NCBI GenBank assembly: GCA_020354085.1
Contig: CP070641.1
Location: forward strand, 18,778 to 34,500
Origin: Pseudomonadota bacterium
GTDB lineage: Bacteria; Pseudomonadota; Gammaproteobacteria; Acidiferrobacterales; Sulfurifustaceae
Direction of reading: 5' to 3'
Length of the DNA: 15,723 nt
Part shown: in pieces, positions 7,116 through 13,043 of the stretch
Layout: every line of letters begins with the position of its first letter
How positions within the stretch are numbered: the first letter of the stretch is position 1
Made by a program: the position numbers and the translations under genes
The notes under the pieces: generated by a model
Told to the model about the DNA's origin: nothing
Seen by the model: only the letters and a program-made list of their open reading frames with translations
The model's database searches: none

Positions 7116-7379
7116 TTAGCGCGGGCGATTGATGCCGTGACCGCTCACCAAGGCGCGTGCTTCCTCCGGGCTTTGCACACCGACGGCGGCCAGCTGCCCG
7201 TCGATAAGCACCGCGGGCACGGCAGTGATCGTCGGCTGCGTGGCGAGCTCGCTGCCGGTGCGATCGGCCAGGTTAACGACCACAAGTTCGATTCCCTGTG
7301 CCGTAGCGACCTCGCGCCAAATACGCTCGGCGCGCTCACACGGCCCCGAGCCCGCGCGCACCAACAGCTCTACCTTCAT
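7116..7379 (-). CDS. Small thioredoxin-fold protein with SGPC instead of CGPC
   Basis: An 87-residue protein. An ATG 17 codons upstream (7430) also opens the frame, but the ATG at 7379 begins directly with a beta strand (MKVELLV) and has GGGAG 8 bases before it, so it is preferred. The layout is thioredoxin-like: beta strand, active-site loop, helix ERAERIWREVATAQ, strand IELVVVNL, a cis-proline turn AVPAVLIDG and a final helix. At the active-site position the sequence reads GSGPC, so the first cysteine of CxxC is serine and only Cys14 remains. Disulfide exchange by the normal dithiol route is therefore unlikely; a monothiol, scaffold or nitrosothiol-related role is possible. It is divergent from dnr across a 105-bp region containing an FNR box, and upstream of moeA. 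Confidence 0.6.
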   Translation of the reverse strand: MKVELLVRAGSGPCERAERIWREVATAQGIELVVVNLADRTGSELATQPTITAVPAVLIDGQLAAVGVQSPEEARALVSGHGINRPR

Positions 7380-7441
7380 CCTTGCCGCTCCCGGCTTCTC
7401 ATCACGGTCGATCACTGTCGCGCGCGGCACCAGTCGCCACC

Positions 7442-7455
7442 TTGATCTTGATCAA
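7442..7455. promoter_or_regulatory. FNR/DNR box in the dnr / thioredoxin-like divergent region
   Basis: TTGATCTTGATCAA is a perfect TTGAT-N4-ATCAA palindrome (centre 7448.5), 29 bases before the dnr ATG. Being symmetrical it could serve either divergent gene. With the TATGAT at 7473-7478 as -10, the box covers the -35 region, which fits autoregulation of dnr. Confidence 0.87.
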
Positions 7456-7472
7456 TCGGCACCACCCAAGGG

Positions 7473-7478
7473 TATGAT
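7473..7478 (+). promoter_or_regulatory. Predicted -10 element of dnr
   Basis: TATGAT matches five of six -10 consensus bases. It would put the transcript start almost at the dnr ATG (7485), implying a leaderless or very short-leader mRNA; no Shine-Dalgarno is visible before the ATG, which agrees. The centre of the FNR box is then near -36.5, about 5 bp closer than a standard class II activator site. Confidence 0.45.
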
Positions 7479-7484
7479 GGACAC

Positions 7485-8192
7485 ATGAATCAGCCCGCTA
7501 CGCCCCACGCCGAATTGCGTCGCGCCTATTTGTTCGCCGACATGCCGGACGATCAGCTCGCACGTCTCGCGCACGGCATGCACATGAGCGAACTGAAACA
7601 AGGCCAGGTCTTGTTCCGGCAAGGCGAACTGGCAGAGCGCTTCTTTATGGTGCGCGAGGGTTTAGTCAAGCTCTACCGCCTATCGCCCGAGGGTGACGAA
7701 AAGATCATCGAGATCATCAAACCTGGGCAAACCTTCGGCGAGGCCGTGATGTTCATGGGCAACCAGGGCCGTTACCCGGTCAACGCCGAGGCGGTGAGCG
7801 ACGCGCATCTGTTCGGTTTCGAGCAAAAGGTATTCTTAGGGGTGCTTCGCGAGTCGCACGAGGCCTGTTTCGGGCTGCTGGGCTCGATGAGCCGGCGCCT
7901 GCATATGCTGGTCAACCAGATTGAAAGCCTTACGCTTCAGAACGCGACTTATCGTCTGGTCGCCTACCTGCTCGATCAGATTCCCGGGGGCGTGAAGCAT
8001 TCGCCGGATCTCGAACTCACCACGCCCAAGGGCGTGATCGCCTCGCGCCTGGCGATCCAACCGGAAACCCTGTCGCGCATTCTTGGAAAGCTCCGGCGCG
8101 CCAACCTGATCGAAGTGGAGGGTAACCATATTATGGTGCGCGACGTGGCGGCACTTCGAAAACTGGTACATATGCCGCCGACCGAGACCTAG
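7485..8192 (+). CDS. dnr: CRP/FNR-family transcriptional regulator, DNR-like
   Basis: A 235-residue regulator with an N-terminal cyclic-nucleotide-type beta barrel (about 15-125: LKQGQVLFRQGELAERFFMV, GQTFGEAVMFMG), a dimerisation helix (about 130-160) and a C-terminal winged helix-turn-helix (about 178-225). The recognition helix reads PETLSRILGKL with Glu194, Ser197 and Arg198, the E-x-x-S-R set that in FNR and ANR contacts TTGAT half-sites. The N-terminal cysteine cluster of oxygen-sensing FNR is absent (the only cysteine is Cys128), so this belongs with DNR/NnrR-type proteins that respond to nitric oxide, reportedly through haem. Perfect FNR boxes occur before this gene and nnrS. Divergent from a thioredoxin-like gene, followed by moaB. 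The symbol is assigned by type; exact subgroup (DNR, NnrR, Dnr-S) is not certain. Confidence 0.85.
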   Translation: MNQPATPHAELRRAYLFADMPDDQLARLAHGMHMSELKQGQVLFRQGELAERFFMVREGLVKLYRLSPEGDEKIIEIIKPGQTFGEAVMFMGNQGRYPVNAEAVSDAHLFGFEQKVFLGVLRESHEACFGLLGSMSRRLHMLVNQIESLTLQNATYRLVAYLLDQIPGGVKHSPDLELTTPKGVIASRLAIQPETLSRILGKLRRANLIEVEGNHIMVRDVAALRKLVHMPPTET

Positions 8193-8286
8193 CTACGAAG
8201 TGCGTGTCTCGAGTCACATGCGCATGGGGATGACTTCTTGACTCCCGGGCTGCTCTAACTCGAAACTCGAAACGGTATTGAGTGCC

Positions 8287-8823
8287 ATGAACCAAACAAA
8301 AGAACCCATCATCCCGATCAACGTTGCTATCCTGACCGTCTCGGATTCGCGCACCGCGGACAACGATACCTCCGGCAACAAGATCGCCGAGCGCCTGACG
8401 AGCGCCGGCCACCGCGTGGCCACGCGCGCCATCTGCCGCGACGATATCGAAGCATTGCGCGCGCAAGTGCGCACGTGGGTGGCCGACTCAGCAATCGATG
8501 CGATTATCACCACCGGCGGCACGGGACTAACCGGTCGCGACAACACGCCGGAGGCGCTCATGCCCCTCATCACCAAACCGATCCCTGGCTTTGGCGAGTT
8601 GTTCCGTTCGCTGTCTTACGAGGAAATCGGCACCTCGACTATTGAATCGCGCGCCTTCGCCGGAGTTGTGGGGGATACCTTATTATTCTGTCTGCCTGGC
8701 TCGACCGGCGCCTGCCGCATGGGGATGGACAAGATCATCCTGCCGCAACTCAACTGCCATACAAAACCATGCAACTTGGTAGCGATGCTGCCGCGCATCC
8801 GCCACGATCCGCCGCCGAAGTAA
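8287..8823 (+). CDS. moaB: Molybdenum cofactor biosynthesis protein MoaB (MogA/MoaB family)
   Basis: A 178-residue protein of the MoaB/MogA family. Motifs include ILTVSDSRTADNDTSG (15-30), DAIITTGGTGLTGRDNTPEAL (71-91, shortened quote: TTGGTG at 75-80) and CLPGSTGACRMGMD (135-148), which form the molybdopterin-binding surface. The family adenylates molybdopterin before MoeA inserts metal; E. coli MoaB itself has lost clear activity, but in organisms without MogA the MoaB protein does the job. ATG 8287 is chosen over TTG 8278 because it gives a standard N-terminus. About 94 bp separate it from dnr, with no obvious FNR box, so it may be read through from dnr. moaC follows after 42 bp. Confidence 0.92.
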   Translation: MNQTKEPIIPINVAILTVSDSRTADNDTSGNKIAERLTSAGHRVATRAICRDDIEALRAQVRTWVADSAIDAIITTGGTGLTGRDNTPEALMPLITKPIPGFGELFRSLSYEEIGTSTIESRAFAGVVGDTLLFCLPGSTGACRMGMDKIILPQLNCHTKPCNLVAMLPRIRHDPPPK

Positions 8824-8837
8824 GCACGCGTGGATGC

Positions 8838-8850
8838 TTGGTAATACCAA
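8838..8850. repeat. Short inverted repeat TTGGT-AAT-ACCAA between moaB and moaC
   Basis: A perfect 5-bp palindrome with a 3-base spacer lies 15 bases before the moaC ATG, in the 42-bp gap. As RNA it would be a weak hairpin just upstream of the likely AAGGG-type ribosome site; as DNA it could be a small operator. No known binding motif was recognised. Confidence 0.35.
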
Positions 8851-8865
8851 AGGGCGATCAATAAG

Positions 8866-9345
8866 ATGACGGATAAGCTCACCCATCTCAACGCCAAAGG
8901 CGAAGCGCACATGGTCGACGTCGGTGCAAAGGACGTGACCACCCGCGAAGCGATCGCAGAGGGTCGTATCGCGATGCAAGCGGCAACCCTCAAGCTCATC
9001 ATCGAAGGCGGCCACAAGAAAGGCGACGTGCTGGCGGTTGCGCGCGTTGCCGGCATCATGGCGGCCAAGAAGACCGCCGAGTTGGTACCGCTCTGTCACG
9101 CGATCCCGATTAGTGCCGTCGACATCGCCCTCGAAACCGACCCGAACACCTCGACCGTCACCTGCCGCGCCACAGTACGTACTCAGGCACAGACCGGAGT
9201 CGAGATGGAAGCGCTCACTGCCGTACAGATCGCGCTGCTTACGATCTATGACATGTGCAAGGCCGTCGATCGCGGCATGACCATCACGGACGTGCGGCTA
9301 CTGTCCAAAACCGGCGGCAAATCGGGGAATTGGCAGCGCGCGTGA
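8866..9345 (+). CDS. moaC: Cyclic pyranopterin monophosphate synthase MoaC
   Basis: A 159-residue protein with the complete MoaC signature. MoaC works after MoaA to turn 3',8-cyclo-7,8-dihydro-GTP into cyclic pyranopterin monophosphate, the first stable intermediate of molybdenum cofactor synthesis. Visible are KKGDVLAVARVAGIMAAKKT (51-70), the metal/substrate site LVPLCHAI with His78, TGVEMEALTAVQIALLTIYD (110-129) with the conserved acidic residues, MCKAVD (130-135) and the end motif SKTGGKSG (147-154). Length is normal. It forms a unit with moaB upstream; the other usual partners moaA, moaD and moaE are not in the window. Confidence 0.95.
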   Translation: MTDKLTHLNAKGEAHMVDVGAKDVTTREAIAEGRIAMQAATLKLIIEGGHKKGDVLAVARVAGIMAAKKTAELVPLCHAIPISAVDIALETDPNTSTVTCRATVRTQAQTGVEMEALTAVQIALLTIYDMCKAVDRGMTITDVRLLSKTGGKSGNWQRA

Positions 9346-9396
9346 TCGCTGGCCCGATACGGCGCGCACCCTTTAGAATCCGCCGGCGGCCAAGTT

Positions 9397-9410
9397 TTGA
9401 CCCGCATCAA
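9397..9410 (+). promoter_or_regulatory. Near-perfect FNR/DNR box upstream of the flavoprotein fusion
   Basis: TTGACCCGCATCAA matches TTGAT-N4-ATCAA with one mismatch (C for T at the fifth base), a variant common in ANR/DNR sites. Its centre at 9403.5 is followed after 29.5 bases by the -10-like CAGAAT (9433-9438), the exact class II activator spacing, giving a transcript start near 9445 and a leader of about 22 bases. Confidence 0.68.
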
Positions 9411-9432
9411 GGGCGCGGGCGACGCGCTGATC

Positions 9433-9438
9433 CAGAAT
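9433..9438 (+). promoter_or_regulatory. Weak -10 element of the flavoprotein gene
   Basis: CAGAAT has four of six -10 consensus bases. It is listed because its position relative to the FNR/DNR box at 9397-9410 is exactly that of an activator-dependent promoter, and a weak -10 without a -35 is what such promoters usually show. Confidence 0.4.
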
Positions 9439-9466
9439 CCGAAATCGCCTTACCGCACAAGCTTCC

Positions 9467-12400
9467 ATGTCTTCTGACTCGCCCCGGCTCAACTTTGGTT
9501 TGAGCTTCGCCGACCTGCGGCGCGACGACACACTCGCGCGTCTTGACCAGCTCTATCTTGAGCGCCTGCGTGAGCTTGATCGCACGCGCTACGAGCAGTT
9601 GTCGGCTTACAGGCGTGGCGAAGCATTGACTGGCCTGCAAGTAAGCGAGTTGTTGCTGGCTTGCGCACCCTTGCTCGAGACCTTCGTCGCTGAACTGTTC
9701 GACATCGAAAAGGATGTGGCGGCGCTGCGCGCATCAACCTTGGTGCACGACCCGGTGTTCGTCTTCAAGAAGCTCTTCGTGCAGCGTCGCGCCCGGCGCC
9801 GGCTGCTCAAGAAGGAGGAATTCGAGTCCTTCGCCGAGCTCGATGCCTGGCTCACTAAACAGCTCTCCGTGCCGACCGGCGATCGCGAGCTCGCCGCGGC
9901 GCATTACGCGGCATTGTTGCTGGCAGATGAGAAGGCCCACGCCGATGAAATCGAGAAGCTCACACGCTGGTGCATTCGTGCGCTAACCGTCCCGGAAGGC
10001 AAGGCCGCGGTGCGCGATTGGGTCAGCTTTCGGTTACCCGAGGGCACCGATCACCAGGCCTTGGTGCCGATCGAGTCCTTGGTCAACGATCCGTTTGCGC
10101 GCTTCGCCGGCCCGCGCGCGCGCCTGCGGCGCCGCGACGGCTTCAAGCTCACCGACGAGCGCTTTGCTGCGCGCGCGGTGCAAAACGAGATTCACTACTG
10201 CATTTACTGCCACGATCACGACGGTGACTTCTGCGCCAAGGGTTTCCCGGAAAAAAAGGGCGAGCCCGATAAGGGACTCAAGGTCAATCCGCTCGGGGTG
10301 ACGCTCACCGGCTGTCCGCTCGATGAAAAGATCTCCGAAATGCACCTGCTCAAGAAGCAGGGGCTTGGCATCGCGGCGCTCGCCATGATCACGGTCGACA
10401 ATCCGTTGTGCGCCGCCACCGGGCACCGCATCTGTAACGACTGCATGAAGGGCTGCATCTATCAGAAGCAGGACCCGGTCAACATCCCGCAGACTGAGAC
10501 GCGCATTCTGACCGACGTATTGAACCTGCCCTGGGGAGTCGAGATCTACGATCTGCTCATTCGCTGGAATCCGCTGCGCCCTCGTCAATGGCTGCCCAAA
10601 CCCTATAACGGCTTGAAAGCACTGGTGCTCGGCATGGGCCCGGCCGGCTTCACCCTATCGCACCATCTACTAATGGAAGGCTTTGCCGTGGTTGGCGTCG
10701 AGGGCCTCAAGATCGAGCCGTTGCCGCACGCGATCGTTGAACAACCGGTACGCGACTACCACGCGCTCGAGGAGGCTCTCGATCAGCGCGTGATGGCCGG
10801 TTTCGGCGGTGTGGCCGAGTACGGCATCACCAACCGCTGGGACAAGAACTTTCTCAAGCTCGTCTATCTCTCGCTCGCGCGGCGCCCGCGCTTCCAGGTA
10901 TTTGGCGGCGTGCGCTTCGGCGGCACGCTCACTGTCGAAGACGCCTGGCATCTTGGCTTCGACCACGTCGCGATCTGCATCGGTGCCGGACTGCCGCAGG
11001 CCTTGCCCGTGCCCGGCAGCCTCGCACCTGGCATGCGTCAGGCCAACGACTTCTTGATGGCGCTACAGTTATCAGGGGCAGCGCGCGCCACGAGCCTTGC
11101 CAATCTCCAGGTGCGCCTGCCGGCTGTTGTCATCGGCGGGGGCCTCACCGGTGTGGACACCGCCACGGAGGTGCAGGCGTACTACGTCGTGCAGGTCGAA
11201 AAGACGCTCGCGCGCTACGAGGAGCTGGCGGCAGCCAAGGGCGAAGCCGCGGTGCGCGCGGGGCTCGATGCCGCGTCCAACAAGATTCTCGATGAGTTCC
11301 TGGAGCACGGGCGCGGCGTTCGCGCGGAGCGGGAGCGCGCCGCGCGTGCCAAGGAAGCTCCCGATTTCGCGGCACTCGTGCGCAAATGGGGCGGGGTCAC
11401 GATCGCCTATCGCAAGGGCATGAACGAATCGCCCGCCTACACGCGCAACCATGAAGAGATCATCAAAGCCTTCGAGGAAGGCATCTACTATGCCGAGGGC
11501 CTGGAGCCGCGCGAGGTCAAGACCGACGCTGACGGCCAAGTCGAGACACTGGTCTGCGCACGGGCGCGCCGCGCTGACGACGGCAAATGGATTGACACTG
11601 GCGAGCACGTGCAGCTGCCGGCGCGCGCCATCTTGGTCGCCACCGGCGCGCGCCCCAATGTCGCCTACGAGTTTGAGCACAAGGGTCATTTCGCCAAACT
11701 CAAGGGCCAGTACCAAACTTTCCGCGACAGGAACGGCGAGCTCGAGGCGGTTGCGACACTCGGTCATTGCAAGGAGGACTTTGGACCCTTCACCTCCTAC
11801 CAGGTTCACGACCACCGGGTGAGCTTCCTGGGCGATACCCATCCGGTATTCCACGGCAGCGTGGTCAAGGCCATCGCCTCGGCGCAGAAGACCTATCCCA
11901 AGATCGTCGCCCTGTTCGAGGCGCGCGCCAGTCAACGCGGCGAGGCAGCCGAGTACCAGGCGTTCCACGAGAAGATCGCGGCACGCCTCACGGCCACGGT
12001 CGAGCGCGTCGAGCGCCTAGGTCCCCGCATCGTCGAACTTACCGTGCGGGCGCCGCAAGCGGCGGTCAAGTTCCGCCCCGGGCAATTCTTCCGCGCGCAG
12101 ACGTTCGAGACGCATGCGCCGGTGGTCGAAGGCACGCGTCTGCAGACCGAGCCACTCGCCCTTTATGGCACCAAGGTCGACAGGGAACTCGGCACGGTGT
12201 CGGTAATCGTGTTTGAGAACGGCGCGAGCTCGCGTCTCATTGCCACGCTCAAGCCGGGCGATCCGATTACCTTCATGGGGCCAACCGGCGTGCGCGCGGT
12301 GGCCGCCGAGAAACACGGTGAGACCTTCATGTTCGTCGGCGGGTTGTTCGGCGCGGCCCTCATTCGCTCAGTGGGACCAGCATTGCGCGCGGCCGGTAAC

Positions 12401-12970
12401 AAAGTGCTGTACGTCGCCGCCTTCGACAGCGCCGAGCAGGTGTTTCACCGAACCGAGCTCGAGGCCGCCGCGGATGCCGTGTTGTGGGTCACGGCAAGCG
12501 GTACGCCAATGAAATCGATGCGTGCGATGGATCGCGCGGCGAGCGGCGACGTGATTGCCGCCCTCGTCGACTATGCAAGCGGCAAATTGGGCGAGCCGGA
12601 GATCAAGCTCGAAGACGTGACACGATTGTGGGTGAGCGGTGCGAGCGAATTCGTACGCCGCCTGCGCGATGCGCGCGCCCGCGAGCTCGCGCCGTTCTTG
12701 ACCAAGCAGCCCGCCGCCACGGCCTCGATCGCCACACCGATGCAGTGCATGTTGAAGGGCGTGTGCTCGCAGTGCCTGCAATGGCAGATCGATCCGCACA
12801 CCGGTCAACGTAGCAAGGCGGTGTTCGGTTGCTCCTGGCAAGACCAACCGCTCGATATCGTCGATCTCGATAACCTCGACGAGCGCCTGTCGCAAAATCG
12901 CGTGCAAGAGCACCTGACCAACCTCTGGCTCGATCATCTGTTCGCACGCGGTCAGGTCGTGCGCGTCTAA
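9467..12970 (+). CDS. Large iron-sulfur flavoprotein: NfnB(GltD-like)-NfnA(PyrK-like) fusion
   Basis: A 1167-residue predicted cytoplasmic oxidoreductase. Residues 1-235 are helical and unrecognised. Residues 245-345 look like the GltD/NfnB [4Fe-4S] region: Cys245, 248, 256 and 283 (YCIYC, DFC, TGCPLDEKI), then Cys315, 323, 326 and 330 (NPLC, RICNDCMKGC). Next come an FAD Rossmann motif GMGPAG (389-394), an NAD(P) motif GGGLTG (557-562), VTIAYRKGMNESPAY (644-658), ATGARP (725-730) and the FAD-binding FLGD (787-790). From about 835 it becomes PyrK/NfnA-like: FRPGQFF, EPLALYG, LKPGDPITFMGPTGV, FVGGLFGAA, and a [2Fe-2S] site with Cys1094, 1100, 1103 and 1122. In NfnAB these two halves are separate subunits that couple NADH, ferredoxin and NADPH by flavin-based bifurcation. 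Here they are in one chain. Actual substrates and bifurcation are not proven. ATG 9467 lacks a clear ribosome site. Confidence 0.82.
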   Translation: MSSDSPRLNFGLSFADLRRDDTLARLDQLYLERLRELDRTRYEQLSAYRRGEALTGLQVSELLLACAPLLETFVAELFDIEKDVAALRASTLVHDPVFVFKKLFVQRRARRRLLKKEEFESFAELDAWLTKQLSVPTGDRELAAAHYAALLLADEKAHADEIEKLTRWCIRALTVPEGKAAVRDWVSFRLPEGTDHQALVPIESLVNDPFARFAGPRARLRRRDGFKLTDERFAARAVQNEIHYCIYCHDHDGDFCAKGFPEKKGEPDKGLKVNPLGVTLTGCPLDEKISEMHLLKKQGLGIAALAMITVDNPLCAATGHRICNDCMKGCIYQKQDPVNIPQTETRILTDVLNLPWGVEIYDLLIRWNPLRPRQWLPKPYNGLKALVLGMGPAGFTLSHHLLMEGFAVVGVEGLKIEPLPHAIVEQPVRDYHALEEALDQRVMAGFGGVAEYGITNRWDKNFLKLVYLSLARRPRFQVFGGVRFGGTLTVEDAWHLGFDHVAICIGAGLPQALPVPGSLAPGMRQANDFLMALQLSGAARATSLANLQVRLPAVVIGGGLTGVDTATEVQAYYVVQVEKTLARYEELAAAKGEAAVRAGLDAASNKILDEFLEHGRGVRAERERAARAKEAPDFAALVRKWGGVTIAYRKGMNESPAYTRNHEEIIKAFEEGIYYAEGLEPREVKTDADGQVETLVCARARRADDGKWIDTGEHVQLPARAILVATGARPNVAYEFEHKGHFAKLKGQYQTFRDRNGELEAVATLGHCKEDFGPFTSYQVHDHRVSFLGDTHPVFHGSVVKAIASAQKTYPKIVALFEARASQRGEAAEYQAFHEKIAARLTATVERVERLGPRIVELTVRAPQAAVKFRPGQFFRAQTFETHAPVVEGTRLQTEPLALYGTKVDRELGTVSVIVFENGASSRLIATLKPGDPITFMGPTGVRAVAAEKHGETFMFVGGLFGAALIRSVGPALRAAGNKVLYVAAFDSAEQVFHRTELEAAADAVLWVTASGTPMKSMRAMDRAASGDVIAALVDYASGKLGEPEIKLEDVTRLWVSGASEFVRRLRDARARELAPFLTKQPAATASIATPMQCMLKGVCSQCLQWQIDPHTGQRSKAVFGCSWQDQPLDIVDLDNLDERLSQNRVQEHLTNLWLDHLFARGQVVRV

Positions 12971-13030
12971 TTTCATTGCTCGACTCGACGCCGGGGCGCA
13001 ACACACCGCGCATCCGCTCAACCGATCTCC

Positions 13031-13035
13031 GGAGG
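13031..13035 (+). promoter_or_regulatory. Ribosome binding site that fixes a TTG start
   Basis: GGAGG lies 8 bases before TTG 13044, an ideal Shine-Dalgarno arrangement. It supports the rare TTG as the true initiation codon of the membrane protein gene. Confidence 0.7.
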
Positions 13036-13043
13036 ACGGGCCG

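Noticed and set aside
8257..8273. Tandem CTCGAAA CTCGAAA before moaB
   Set aside because: Only two 7-bp copies and no known operator resemblance; too short to interpret.
11072..11968. Long open frame of 298 codons antisense to the flavoprotein gene
   Set aside because: It lies wholly within a well-supported gene on the other strand, has no recognisable motif, and long antisense frames are common in GC-rich genes.
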